Shown here in pieces: positions 15,938 to 24,581 of a stretch of DNA of 64,000 nucleotides (its first letter is position 1; each line of letters starts with the position of its first letter). The translations under genes were made by a program, and so were the position numbers. The notes under the pieces were generated by a model. The model searched no databases, was not told the origin of the DNA, and was given only the letters and a program-made list of their open reading frames with translations. Source of the DNA: Candidatus Chloroploca sp. Khr17 (GTDB taxonomy: Bacteria > Chloroflexota > Chloroflexia > Chloroflexales > Chloroflexaceae); the NCBI RefSeq assembly GCF_004138165.1, contig NZ_RYFF01000016.1, forward strand, positions 50,068 to 114,067, in the 5' to 3' direction.

Positions 15938-17950
15938 ATGTATGAGCAGAGGCGACCTGATGTCGCGGTCTTTATCGACTTCGAAAACGTCTATGTCAGT
16001 GTCCGTGATAAGTTAAATGCGAATCCCAATTTCGAAGCGATAATGGATCGTTGTAGCGACCTCGGACGTGTGGTTATTTCACGGGCATACGCCGATTGGT
16101 ATCGCTATCCACGGGTCACTAGTGCGCTCTATGCCAATGCGATAGAGCCTATCTATGTGGCTACCTACTATTACGATAAGGATATGGGCCGCACAGGGCG
16201 GGCAATTAAGAATAGCGTTGATATGAATCTTTGTATCGATGCTATGAAGACCCTGTTTGTCAATACGAATATCAGCAAGTTTGTCCTTGTCACTGGGGAT
16301 CGTGATTTTATCCCGCTGGTCAATAGTATTCGGCAGCAAGGCAAAGAGGTCTATATCATTGGCATTGGCGGTGCGGCCAGCACCCACCTCGCGCAGAGTG
16401 CCGATGAGTTTGTCTTTTATGAGCAACTGGTAGGCCGTCAGACCGGTGGTTCAGTGATGGCAACCGCGATTGCCAATCGGGCGACGGAGATCAACCGTGG
16501 TCTTGATGCCGCCACCTTCGAGCCAGCACCCCGTGAGCGGAGCCGTGAACCGGTGGCTCCCGAACCAGTGGCAACCCCAGTCCCACCACCTCCAGTCCCA
16601 GTCCCAGTGGTGGCTGAAGTTGATATCTATGCCGTACTGGTTGAAGCAATCCATCTCGTCCGCAAGCGTGGCTATGTCTCGACCCTTGGCTCGATCAAAC
16701 TGGTGATGAAAGAGTTGATGGGCGGTGACTTCAAAGAGAGCCGCTACCGCGATGTGAATAATCGCCCCTTTGCCAAGTTCAAAGACTTTGTCGTTGATGC
16801 CGAAAAGCGTGGCAAAGTGCAGATCTTTACGAGTGGGACGGTTAATGAGGTCTTTCTTCCCGGCGAAGACCCCTACAAACTCTCGCAGTTTGCCGCTGCG
16901 CTGACCGATGAATTACCGCTTGAGCCGGTCATTGATCCTTCACTAAACTTGAATGGCCGCAGCGAACCGCTCCCGATCGAGCCACCTGAACCCGAGCCAC
17001 CTGCATCAAGTAGCCGCCGTCGCCGCCGCCGTTCCCGCCGCCCGCAGAATGTGACCCATCCATCAACCGAGGGGGTCAATCCACTGCTGGCCGCTGAAAG
17101 TGCGCTCAATTTTGATAATCCTGACTATGCAACCCCAGTTGATGATGATGAACTGCTCGCGCTTGATCAACTGGAAGAGGCGGCTGAAGTCGTTGCTTTC
17201 TTTGAAGAGCACGCCCCCGATGAACTGATGGGTGCTGATCTGCGCGACCTTCCCTCCGCTGAACCACCCGTGGCCGCTGAGTCACGAGATTTCCTGGCGT
17301 TCGACAGCGCTGGTTCTGATGATGCAGCCTGGGAAGCAGCAGCCAGTGCGCTTGCCGCCCAGTTGCTCGCCCCAGCCGAGGTTGACTGGGAAGCGATGGC
17401 GTCTGAACCGCAGGTTCCTCACGAAGAGGCCTGGGAAGCTGTGGCTCACGCGGTTGCCGCTGAGGATCAGGCCCGCCAGGCAACTGATCTTGAAGAGGTT
17501 CACCCGAGCGAAGCCACGCCCGTAGCTGAACTCGCCGAGGGGGACGCTGGGTATGCGCATGATGCGGTGGCGGTTGCCACGCACCCCGAGGAGGTTGCCG
17601 AGGCCCACCCCGAGGAGGTTGCCGAAGGACGAAAGCCTGCATCCACCGAGGTTGACGAGACGGAAGACGCCCCTGAGGGTGAACAAGAAGCGTTTGAGCC
17701 AATCTTGTTTACCGATGAAGAGTGGGACGTCTTTCGGCAGATGATGGCGAGTTTTGCGAAGCCGACCTCATTCCAGCAAATCTTCGATACACTACGTGGC
17801 TGGCGCAAAGAACACAACCTTGTACGCACCAATGAGCAACTCCGAACCATGGTCAAGCAAGCCATCAATAATGGCATCCTTGAACGGAGTGGCCGTGGCA
17901 AACGTATCTACTACGTGCTCAAAGAGGAAGCCCCTCTCGCCGCAGAGTAG
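15938..17950 (+). CDS. NYN-domain (PIN-like) protein with OST-HTH/LOTUS domain
   Basis: The 670-residue protein probably binds or cuts RNA. Residues 8-165 are a NYN/LabA domain with conserved acidic residues in FIDFEN (D14), KNSVDMNLCIDAM (D95, D101) and TGDRDF (D121, D123), forming a Mg2+ site. After a Pro-rich linker, residues 228-308 form a LOTUS/OST-HTH winged helix (IYAVLVEAIHLVRKRGY, RPFAKFKDFVVDAEKRG). A very acidic, Ala/Glu-rich region (about 390-590) follows, including a tandem HPEEVAE repeat. The last 70 residues are a second winged helix ending in basic residues. A basic stretch SSRRRRRRSRRP lies near 365. GGAG is 14 bases before the ATG. The domain calls are firm; the RNA target is unknown. 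Confidence 0.9.
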   Translation: MYEQRRPDVAVFIDFENVYVSVRDKLNANPNFEAIMDRCSDLGRVVISRAYADWYRYPRVTSALYANAIEPIYVATYYYDKDMGRTGRAIKNSVDMNLCIDAMKTLFVNTNISKFVLVTGDRDFIPLVNSIRQQGKEVYIIGIGGAASTHLAQSADEFVFYEQLVGRQTGGSVMATAIANRATEINRGLDAATFEPAPRERSREPVAPEPVATPVPPPPVPVPVVAEVDIYAVLVEAIHLVRKRGYVSTLGSIKLVMKELMGGDFKESRYRDVNNRPFAKFKDFVVDAEKRGKVQIFTSGTVNEVFLPGEDPYKLSQFAAALTDELPLEPVIDPSLNLNGRSEPLPIEPPEPEPPASSSRRRRRRSRRPQNVTHPSTEGVNPLLAAESALNFDNPDYATPVDDDELLALDQLEEAAEVVAFFEEHAPDELMGADLRDLPSAEPPVAAESRDFLAFDSAGSDDAAWEAAASALAAQLLAPAEVDWEAMASEPQVPHEEAWEAVAHAVAAEDQARQATDLEEVHPSEATPVAELAEGDAGYAHDAVAVATHPEEVAEAHPEEVAEGRKPASTEVDETEDAPEGEQEAFEPILFTDEEWDVFRQMMASFAKPTSFQQIFDTLRGWRKEHNLVRTNEQLRTMVKQAINNGILERSGRGKRIYYVLKEEAPLAAE

Positions 17951-17978
17951 AAATGACCCGTACGATGGTGCGGAAAAG

Positions 17979-18015
17979 TGCCCCCAAAGCTCATCAGTGC
18001 TCTGGGGGCATTTTC
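17979..18015 (+). terminator. Rho-independent terminator after the NYN gene
   Basis: TGCCCCCAAAGC pairs with GCTCTGGGGGCA around a short loop, followed by TTTT. It is the only such structure between the NYN stop (17950) and trpF. The U-run is short. Confidence 0.6.
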
Positions 18016-18058
18016 GCAGAAGGTGGGAGACTTGCGGGAGGGTACCCCGACGTTGCCT

Positions 18059-18694
18059 ATGCTGATCAAAATTTGTGGCTTACGTACGCAAGAGCATATG
18101 CGTGTAGCCGCGCTGGCAGGTGCTGATATGCTCGGGCTTGTGTTTGCGCCGAGTCGCCGCCAGGTAAGCATAGCCGAGGCCGCGCACCTTGTGGCTGCAC
18201 TTCGCGCAGGCCCGCCCCCTTACCCACGCCTGGTTGGCCTCTTTGTCAATCGCACACCTGCCTTCATTCAAGAGGCTGCCGAGCACCTGGATCTGGATCT
18301 GGTGCAACTCAGTGGTACCGAGCCCGTCAGCGATGCCACAGCGATCAAGCGCCCGATCATCAAAACGGTGCGCCTTGACGGTTCAGTTGACGAAACAGCC
18401 TGGCTGGAACTGGCCGAGCGTGAAGCGGAAGGAGGCAGTGTAACCCTGCTGATTGATGCCCATGTTCCCGGTCATTATGGTGGTACCGGCGCCCTGGCCG
18501 ATTGGAGTCAAGCGCGTGAACTGGCCGCACGAGTACCGGTGCTTCTGGCGGGCGGGCTGACACCAGGGAATGTCGCGGCGGCGATTGCTGCAGTGCAACC
18601 ATATGGGGTCGACGTGAGCAGTGGCGTTGAGACCGATGGTGGAAAAGATAGCGCAAAGATCGAGGCTTTCATTGCAGCAGCACGTGCCTCCTAG
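18059..18694 (+). CDS. trpF: Phosphoribosylanthranilate isomerase
   Basis: TrpF converts phosphoribosylanthranilate to CdRP in tryptophan synthesis. The 211-residue TIM barrel has the N-terminal IKICGLRTQEH with the catalytic Cys, LVGLFVN, the phosphate-binding LLAGGLTPGNVAAAI and the ending GVDVSSGVET. The ATG at 18059 has a GGGAGGG 16 bases upstream. An in-frame TTG at 18053 sits at a better spacing (10) and could be the true start. trpB lies 2 kb downstream with two unrelated genes between, so the trp genes are partly dispersed. Its 3' end overlaps the following phosphoesterase gene. Confidence 0.95.
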   Translation: MLIKICGLRTQEHMRVAALAGADMLGLVFAPSRRQVSIAEAAHLVAALRAGPPPYPRLVGLFVNRTPAFIQEAAEHLDLDLVQLSGTEPVSDATAIKRPIIKTVRLDGSVDETAWLELAEREAEGGSVTLLIDAHVPGHYGGTGALADWSQARELAARVPVLLAGGLTPGNVAAAIAAVQPYGVDVSSGVETDGGKDSAKIEAFIAAARAS

Positions 18695-20135
18695 TAAGTT
18701 CTCATTGCTTCGTCTTCTCCTACGGCTCAAAGCGCTGGTGCTGGGGCTTGCGGTTGTCATCTTGCTCTTGCGCCGTCTGGTGATGCACTTCCGGCGCATT
18801 ATTCTCCGTCCCACGGGATATACCACCGGCCAATTTGATCCGGCCCTGATCCAGGCGCATCAGCGCCGCATTGTGCTGAGCGATCTCCATATGGGAGGAG
18901 GAGATCTGCTTGATGATTTTCAAACTGATGCGAGCTTTGTGCGTTTTGTTGATCAGTATGTCAAAAGTGATGAACCAACGGATCTTATTTTGGCCGGAGA
19001 CACCTTCGAGTTTCTGCAGGTACGTCTGCCCGATCTGCGGGATGACGAGTATAGCGATAGTGCCGCTCGCCAGCGCATGGAGGCTATTCTTGAGGCGCAT
19101 CGCCCGGCGATTGAGGCCCTGGCACGCTTCATTGCACAGCCGCGCCATTGCCTCACCATTCTCGTAGGGAACCACGACTTCGAGTTGCACTTTCCGAGTG
19201 CCCGGCAGTGCCTCTGTGAGGCGCTGGGGGTCAAGATTGATGATCGACGGTTGCGTTTCGGGCTCCACTATCATGGCGGTGGTGTCTATATTGTGCATGG
19301 CAACCAGTTTGACCCGTGGAACCGCTTTGTTCACTTTAATGGTGTCAGTGAACCATTTGAAATGATCCGTGGGAGTCAACTCGTCAAAGAAGTCATCAAC
19401 GATCTGGAAGATGATCCTCTTCCATTTGCCCATTTGATTGACAATATCAAGCCCTCGTCTGCACTCTTCTGGTATCTGCTTGCCCTACCGCGGCTGCGGA
19501 ACCAGGCGTCCCGACGTTTTTTGGCGCGTGGAGTGACCGGGTTTCTCCAGGTTGTCGCCTGGCCGGCCTCACATCAGTTGTCGCCAGTCGGTGTTGAAAG
19601 CCTGCCAGAAGCCATGCCAGACCTCCCGATCCTGCATCGGCTCTGGGCGGCAGTGGTACGGTTCCGCCGTGGGCGGGTGGCACGTCGGCGCGAAGTGGCG
19701 CGCCAGGTTAGCAATGTAGCGGGGGCGGTCAACCCTTCTGCTGAAGTACTGATGCAACTGCAGAGTGAAGCAACGCGCCAGATTGCCCGCGAACAACGCA
19801 CCTTCAGCGATCAGTCAACCCGCGCCATGCTTGAAATCGCCCGTCGCCCCGCACATCAGCATGACACGCTCTTTGTTTGTGGTCATACGCATCTTGCCCG
19901 CATCGTGCCCCTTGGCCTTGGTCAATTTTATGTAAACACTGGCAGTTGGATCGAGATTATTCTCGATATTACGACGATGCGACGTCAAGAGCAGCGCTTT
20001 CCCTTCCTCGAAGTAACCTACCCCCAGGGATCACGTCCGGTGGGGCGCCTGCTTGTGTGGGACGATGCTGATCGCATCGCCCATCCGTGGCATGAGGAGG
20101 TGACGCCGGTACGTGGGCGGACGGTACGCCCATAA
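18672..20135 (+). CDS. Membrane-anchored calcineurin-like metallophosphoesterase
   Basis: The protein has the metallophosphoesterase motifs in order: LSDLHMG, AGDTFEFL, VGNHDFE, VHGNQFD and CGHTHLA, which together bind two metal ions. A hydrophobic N-terminal helix (LKALVLGLAVVILLL) probably anchors it to the membrane with the catalytic domain in the cytoplasm or outside. At about 487 residues it is longer than UDP-2,3-diacylglucosamine hydrolases; the extra length is a basic helical insertion between the fourth and fifth motifs. The start is uncertain. A TTG at 18672 has GAGG six bases upstream and overlaps trpF by 23 bases; ATG 18636 and GTG 18621 are in frame. The substrate is unknown. Confidence 0.85.
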   Translation: MQQHVPPSKFSLLRLLLRLKALVLGLAVVILLLRRLVMHFRRIILRPTGYTTGQFDPALIQAHQRRIVLSDLHMGGGDLLDDFQTDASFVRFVDQYVKSDEPTDLILAGDTFEFLQVRLPDLRDDEYSDSAARQRMEAILEAHRPAIEALARFIAQPRHCLTILVGNHDFELHFPSARQCLCEALGVKIDDRRLRFGLHYHGGGVYIVHGNQFDPWNRFVHFNGVSEPFEMIRGSQLVKEVINDLEDDPLPFAHLIDNIKPSSALFWYLLALPRLRNQASRRFLARGVTGFLQVVAWPASHQLSPVGVESLPEAMPDLPILHRLWAAVVRFRRGRVARRREVARQVSNVAGAVNPSAEVLMQLQSEATRQIAREQRTFSDQSTRAMLEIARRPAHQHDTLFVCGHTHLARIVPLGLGQFYVNTGSWIEIILDITTMRRQEQRFPFLEVTYPQGSRPVGRLLVWDDADRIAHPWHEEVTPVRGRTVRP

Positions 20136-20142
20136 AAAGATG

Positions 20143-20170
20143 TTCCAAAGTAGCACTCTTGGGGTATAAT
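20143..20170 (+). promoter_or_regulatory. Predicted promoter of the 20250 gene
   Basis: TTCCAA (20143-20148), a 16-base spacer and a perfect TATAAT (20165-20170). The leader to the ATG at 20250 is about 73 bases. Confidence 0.6.
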
Positions 20171-20249
20171 TGGGGGGAGTATGTTCGTGCTACGGTCGTA
20201 GTTCGTACTTCAGTACAGGTTTGTGCCGTCTATATATGAGGAGGAATCA

Positions 20250-20591
20250 ATGAAAGGTTGGCTACGTCTCCTTGGTCTTGTCGCATTTGTGGGGCTTGGC
20301 ATTGTGATCTTCCGAGCTATTCGCCAGTATCGCGAAGATAGCGCATTTGATGTTCCACAGGCAACTTCGCTGCCTGGTGAAGGGAGTCGGCGGGTCATTA
20401 GTCCTGAATTGCTCAGCATTCTTGCTGATCCAGGCGACAAAGGGCCGGTTGAACTGATCACTGATAGCAGTGGCAAAGAATGGCTCGTGAACCGGCGCAA
20501 CGGCTTCCGCTACCCGGTTGAAGATGGCATTCCCATCATGCTGCTTGAAGAGGGTGAGAAAAACAAGGACGAAGGTCTGATCCAGAAGTAA
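20250..20591 (+). CDS. Small membrane-anchored protein with UPF0434/Trm112-like domain
   Basis: The 113-residue protein has one N-terminal membrane helix (about 5-24) followed by a domain resembling UPF0434/Trm112. The matching segment is LLSILADPGDKGPVELI (54-70), then strands, then FRYPVEDGIPIMLLEEGE (86-103). In the family the first segment normally reads LACPxCKGPL and the domain binds zinc through cysteines. Here both cysteines are replaced (ADPGDKGP), so metal binding is unlikely. GAGGAGG lies five bases before the ATG. Its function is unknown. A strong hairpin follows before trpB. Confidence 0.8.
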   Translation: MKGWLRLLGLVAFVGLGIVIFRAIRQYREDSAFDVPQATSLPGEGSRRVISPELLSILADPGDKGPVELITDSSGKEWLVNRRNGFRYPVEDGIPIMLLEEGEKNKDEGLIQK

Positions 20592-20615
20592 GCCTTGTCC
20601 GCGTTTTGTTGAAAC

Positions 20616-20671
20616 GTAGGGGTACAAGAGGTGGTTGCCAGAGGCAACCACCTCTTGCGCCACCCCCTACT
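20616..20671 (+). terminator. Long hairpin between the UPF0434-like gene and trpB
   Basis: CAAGAGGTGGTTGCC (20625-20639) is perfectly complementary to 20643-20657 around a 3-base loop. GTAGGGG and CCCCTAC extend the stem outside. It has no U-run. It ends about 27 bases before the trpB ATG, so it could act as a leader structure of trpB or a processing site instead of a terminator. Confidence 0.6.
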
Positions 20672-20697
20672 TTACCTTGAGAGAGAGTGTAACTGCT

Positions 20698-21897
20698 ATG
20701 ATCCCAGGCTCAGCCGAAAGCATTGGCACAGGGCGTTTTGGCCCTTATGGTGGGCGGTATGTGCCCGAGACGTTGATGCCGGCAGTGACAAGCCTAGAGG
20801 CAGCCTATCAAGAAGCCGCTGCCGACCCGACGTTCTGGGAAGAGCTTGATCACCTGCAGCGCACCTATACGGGGCGACCAACGCCGTTGACCTTTGCGGC
20901 ACGCCTGACCGAGCAGTGTGGGGGGGCCCGCATCTATGTCAAACGTGAAGATCTGGCGCATACGGGTGCCCACAAGATCAATAACGCCCTTGGGCAGGGC
21001 CTGCTGGCCCGTCGGATGGGCAAGCGGCGCATTATTGCCGAAACAGGCGCGGGCCAGCACGGGGTCGCGACGGCGACTGTCTGTGCGCTGCTCGGCCTCG
21101 AATGCGTAGTCTATATGGGTACCGAAGATATGGCCCGCCAGAGTCCGAATGTCTTTCGGATGCGCTTGCTGGGGGCCGAGGTACGCGGGGTCGCGAGTGG
21201 TTCGCGTACATTGAAAGATGCGATTAACGAAGCGATGCGCGATTGGGTAACCAATCCCGATAGCTACTACCTACTCGGGTCAGCGCTGGGCCCACATCCT
21301 TACCCAACGATGGTGCGCGATTTCCAAAGTGTCATTGGGCGTGAGGCCCGGGCCCAGATGCTCGCAACCGTCGGGCGGTTGCCCGATGTGATCATTGCGT
21401 GTGTTGGGGGTGGCTCGAATGCGATTGGCATTTTTGATGCCTTCCGTGATGATCGCGAGGTGGCGTTGCGCGGCGTCGAGGCCGGTGGCCGGGGAACAGT
21501 GCTTGGCGATCATGCCGCACGCTTCCTCGCGGCCAGTCCCGGCGTGTTGCAAGGAACCTACTCGTATGTGTTGCAAGACGAGGCCGGCCAGATCGCCTTG
21601 ACCCATTCCGTCTCGGCGGGGCTTGATTATGCCAGCGTGGGGCCTGAACATGCCTGGTTGCACGATACCGGGCGCGCAACCTATACCTCGGCTGACGATG
21701 AAGAGGCCCTTGATGCCTTTGAGACTTGTTCCCGCCTCGAGGGCATTATTCCAGCGCTCGAAAGTGCGCACGCCGTCGCCGAGGCGCTGAAACTCGCGCC
21801 AACGATGCACCGCGATCAGATTATCTTGATCAATATGTCGGGACGAGGTGACAAAGACATCTTTACCGTTGCTGATGCGCTAGGAGTCAAGATCTGA
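20698..21897 (+). CDS. trpB: Tryptophan synthase beta chain
   Basis: TrpB condenses indole with serine using pyridoxal phosphate. The 399-residue protein has the PLP lysine in HTGAHKINN, the GRPTPL and AETGAGQHG segments, and the phosphate-binding GGGSNAIG, and its length is typical of TrpB1. trpA is not visible nearby. The start is the ATG at 20698; the frame is open further upstream, but that region is the hairpin. Its TGA overlaps the ATG of the lipid-kinase gene (TGATG), which suggests coupled translation. Confidence 0.97.
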   Translation: MIPGSAESIGTGRFGPYGGRYVPETLMPAVTSLEAAYQEAAADPTFWEELDHLQRTYTGRPTPLTFAARLTEQCGGARIYVKREDLAHTGAHKINNALGQGLLARRMGKRRIIAETGAGQHGVATATVCALLGLECVVYMGTEDMARQSPNVFRMRLLGAEVRGVASGSRTLKDAINEAMRDWVTNPDSYYLLGSALGPHPYPTMVRDFQSVIGREARAQMLATVGRLPDVIIACVGGGSNAIGIFDAFRDDREVALRGVEAGGRGTVLGDHAARFLAASPGVLQGTYSYVLQDEAGQIALTHSVSAGLDYASVGPEHAWLHDTGRATYTSADDEEALDAFETCSRLEGIIPALESAHAVAEALKLAPTMHRDQIILINMSGRGDKDIFTVADALGVKI

Positions 21898-22817
21898 TGA
21901 AGATCTGCGTCATCCTCAATCCAGCCGCCGGACGCGGGGTGGCCGGTCAACGAAGGGCCGAGCTTGAGGCTGCCTTGCGCCGGGCCGATCTTCCTTATAC
22001 CCTGGTCGCGACTCATAGTCGTGGTGGGGCAACTGAGCTTGCCTTCCAGGCGATCGACCGGGGCTTTGATTGCCTGGTGGCGGTGGGTGGCGATGGCACG
22101 ATCAACGAGGTCGTCAATGGCATCATTGGCAGCCGCCAGCGTGACCTTGGCGATGCGACGCTGGGCATTATTCCTCTCGGTACCGGCAGCGATTTTGTCA
22201 AGGCTCTGGCGGGTTTTAACGATGGCGACCTCAATAGTTCGGTGCAGCGGATCACAGCGGGGGTGACACGACCGGTTGATCTTGGGCAGATTGTGGTAGA
22301 AGCAGGCAACCAGGAGTTGCACCGGGTCTTTATCAATGGCTTCGGGGCTGGCATTGACGCCCAGGTTGCCGTTGAGGTGCCCAAAATTACCTGGCTGAGT
22401 GGCATTGGGGCCTATATCGTCGCCTCGATGCGCGCCCTCGCGACCTATCGCCCTGGCGTGATGTCGGTTCGCTACGATGGCAAAGAATTCCGCCGCAAAC
22501 TCTATTTTGCGACGATTGGCAATGGGCGGTTTCAAGGCGGCGGTTTTTTGATGACCCCGTCGGGCGTCATTGACGATGGCCTGCTTGACCTGTGCGCCGT
22601 GCAGAGCCTGCGGTTTGACCAGGTGATCCGCTATTACCCCAAGCTAATCGAGGGAACCCATGTCAGCCTGCGGGTGGTGACGACGGCCCAGGCGCGTTCA
22701 CTGAGCATTGCCTCGTCACGGCCTTTCCCCGTTGCGACCGATGGCGAGGTCGTCGCGACTGATGCCTCGGCTGTGCATATCGAGGTCATGCCTGGTGCGA
22801 TCAAGTTGCTCGCCTGA
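21897..22817 (+). CDS. Diacylglycerol/lipid kinase, YegS/BmrU family
   Basis: The 306-residue protein has the catalytic glycine loop VGGDGTINEVVNGI (about 61-74) and PLGTGSDFVKALAG (about 97-110). In known family members these bind ATP and lipid for phosphorylation of diacylglycerol, sphingoid or other lipids. The C-terminal beta-sandwich contains GRFQGGGFLMTPSGVIDDGLLDL. It starts inside the stop of trpB. The physiological lipid cannot be told from the sequence. Confidence 0.93.
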   Translation: MKICVILNPAAGRGVAGQRRAELEAALRRADLPYTLVATHSRGGATELAFQAIDRGFDCLVAVGGDGTINEVVNGIIGSRQRDLGDATLGIIPLGTGSDFVKALAGFNDGDLNSSVQRITAGVTRPVDLGQIVVEAGNQELHRVFINGFGAGIDAQVAVEVPKITWLSGIGAYIVASMRALATYRPGVMSVRYDGKEFRRKLYFATIGNGRFQGGGFLMTPSGVIDDGLLDLCAVQSLRFDQVIRYYPKLIEGTHVSLRVVTTAQARSLSIASSRPFPVATDGEVVATDASAVHIEVMPGAIKLLA

Positions 22818-22864
22818 GTGCTAGAGGGCTAAAGCCAATAGCTTGCAAATAAGGCGGCTATTTT

Positions 22865-22920
22865 GGCGCAAAGGCGCAAAGTTTTTCGCGTAGGTGAGCT
22901 TAATCCTTCGCGTCTTCGCG
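22865..22920. repeat. Partial copy of the GCGCAAAGGCGCAAAG repeat
   Basis: GGCGCAAAGGCGCAAAG is followed by TTCGCG-rich sequence and CTTCGCGTCTTCGCG. It lies in the intergenic space between the lipid kinase and the CAP-domain gene, which are convergent. Confidence 0.6.
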
Positions 22921-23003
22921 TGAGCTTATTTGATTGAAAAGTATTGGGGCTAAAGCCCTAAAAAACTGATCGTTTTGAGATCGGCGAGGCATCCTGTACG
23001 GCT

Positions 23004-23651
23004 TTAGCGTGGCGTCGCAAAATCTTGCGTCCAGTAATATTTGTAGAGGCTCGCCTCGTTGTGCGTATAGCCGACCCCGATTTCGGTGAGGGCACAGTTG
23101 AGCATGTTGGCGCGATGACCATCGCTGTTATACCAAGCCTCGGCAACCTGCTGCGGACATGTATAGCCCGCCGCGATATTCTCGGCGGCTCGGCTGTAGG
23201 TGTAGCCTGTGGCACGAATGCGATCCCAGGGTGATGACTCATCAGAGCCGGTGTGCGAGACAAAATTGTTGTACGCCATATCGTCGGTATGGCGCTGGGC
23301 CGAGGTCGTCAACAGGGGGCTGAGGATTAACGGAGCACATCCAGCCTGCGCACGATAGGCGTTCGTCGCCGCAAGAACCTCGTTCACAAAAAGTTGCTGT
23401 TCGGGAGGGATAGCAATTGGATCGAGTTCAATCCGCGCAAGGAAGGGAAGATAGACCGTTGTCGCAAGCGTGAGAGGCACATCAGTTATCGTCACGGCTT
23501 CGGTTGCAAGCGATTGCACACTTGAGGTGGCATACAGACCATGCTCAGGCCCACCTGCCCCTGCTTGCACGACGGGCAAGATGAGCAGGAAGAGCATGAG
23601 GAGATGTGAGGTGATCCGTTGATACACGAACTGGTTACTTCTGGTTTTCAT
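23004..23651 (-). CDS. Exported CAP-domain (SCP/PR-1-like) protein
   Basis: The 215-residue protein has a signal peptide (hydrophobic stretch about 16-30) and a CAP domain from about 90. Key segments are NAYRAQAGCAPL, SPLLTTSAQRHTDDM, FVSHTGSDESSPWDRI, AENIAAGYTCP and AWYNSDGHRANMLN. These include the two His and two acidic residues of the CAP cavity. Ahead of it lies VYLPFLARI, an internal copy of the motif that ends many exported Chloroflexota proteins. Four cysteines could form disulphides. CAP proteins bind lipids or act extracellularly; the role here is unknown. Confidence 0.9.
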   Translation of the reverse strand: MKTRSNQFVYQRITSHLLMLFLLILPVVQAGAGGPEHGLYATSSVQSLATEAVTITDVPLTLATTVYLPFLARIELDPIAIPPEQQLFVNEVLAATNAYRAQAGCAPLILSPLLTTSAQRHTDDMAYNNFVSHTGSDESSPWDRIRATGYTYSRAAENIAAGYTCPQQVAEAWYNSDGHRANMLNCALTEIGVGYTHNEASLYKYYWTQDFATPR

Positions 23652-23824
23652 AGAAAATACCCCGGGCTACGTTGAAACAAGATGAAGGGTAGTACTACTT
23701 CTAGTATAGCACCGCAATGGTACCAGGAACATCCCTGCTATCATCGCAACTTGCCGCTGCTCGGCTTCTGTACTATGATGAAACAGCGTGTGCTACCTAG
23801 CGAAGAGAAGGAACGACAAACCCA

Positions 23825-24499
23825 ATGAGTACGACCATCTTGCTCATCCGCCATGGTGAGACCGATTGGAATATGATAGGCCGTTGGCAAGGCCACGCTG
23901 ATGTGCCACTCAATGCGATCGGGTTGCAACAGGCTGAACTCGTTGCCAACCGTCTCGCGACTGAGGGCCACCGTTTCGATGCGATCTATAGCAGCGATCT
24001 TGCCCGCGCATCCGCAACCGCCAGGGCGATCGGGGCGGACGTCAAGGTTGACGTGCAGCTGCTGCCGAGCCTCCGCGAGATCGATCTGGGAACCTGGAGC
24101 GGGCTCACCTACGAGGAGATCAAGGCGAAGTTCCCCGAAGAAATAGCCCTGCTCGACCAGAACATCGACATGCCCCGTGGTGGCGGTGAGTCGCTGAGCG
24201 ATCTCCGTAACCGGGTAGTCGAGGCAGTTACGGCGCTTGGCAACGCGCATCCAGGGCAAACGCTCGCCGTAGTCACGCACGGTGGGTGCATCCGTATGTT
24301 GCTTGCGCACGCGGATAATTATGCTGGTGACGGCTTCAAGCGCTTTCCCCATATCGGCAACACCTCGATCAGTGTCATCGAGGTTCAGGGCAATCACTGG
24401 ACAATGGGCATGGTGAATGATATGAGCCATCTGACCGCCACCAATGAAGCCGAACTCATCTCAGCCCCACCTGACGACGCGGAACGGCCCGCCTTGTAA
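23825..24499 (+). CDS. Histidine phosphatase family protein (phosphoglycerate-mutase-like)
   Basis: The 224-residue protein has the phosphohistidine motif LLIRHGETDWN (catalytic His about 10), SSDLARASATA, LREIDLGTWSGLTYEEI and the second catalytic His in VVTHGGCIR. This pattern fits the CobC/GpmB-type cofactor-independent phosphatases; a true glycolytic mutase is unlikely. AAGGAA lies upstream of the ATG. The RDD gene follows in the same direction after a small hairpin. The substrate is unknown. Confidence 0.92.
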   Translation: MSTTILLIRHGETDWNMIGRWQGHADVPLNAIGLQQAELVANRLATEGHRFDAIYSSDLARASATARAIGADVKVDVQLLPSLREIDLGTWSGLTYEEIKAKFPEEIALLDQNIDMPRGGGESLSDLRNRVVEAVTALGNAHPGQTLAVVTHGGCIRMLLAHADNYAGDGFKRFPHIGNTSISVIEVQGNHWTMGMVNDMSHLTATNEAELISAPPDDAERPAL

Positions 24500-24515
24500 G
24501 CGGGAGAAAAACCCA

Positions 24516-24542
24516 TGCCTGGCTGGGGCAAACAGCCAGGCA
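24516..24542 (+). terminator. Hairpin between the phosphatase and RDD genes
   Basis: TGCCTGGCTG (24516-24525) pairs perfectly with 24533-24542 around a 7-base loop. It is preceded by AAAA, with only a weak U-run. It may be an attenuator or a processing site. Confidence 0.5.
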
Positions 24543-24581
24543 GATTCTTGGAGGCCGACGACCCCCAGCAAAGGAAGCGCA

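Noticed and set aside
20616..20671. T-box or trp attenuator before trpB
   Set aside because: There is no T-box sequence, no alternative terminator with a U-run and no Trp-rich leader peptide.
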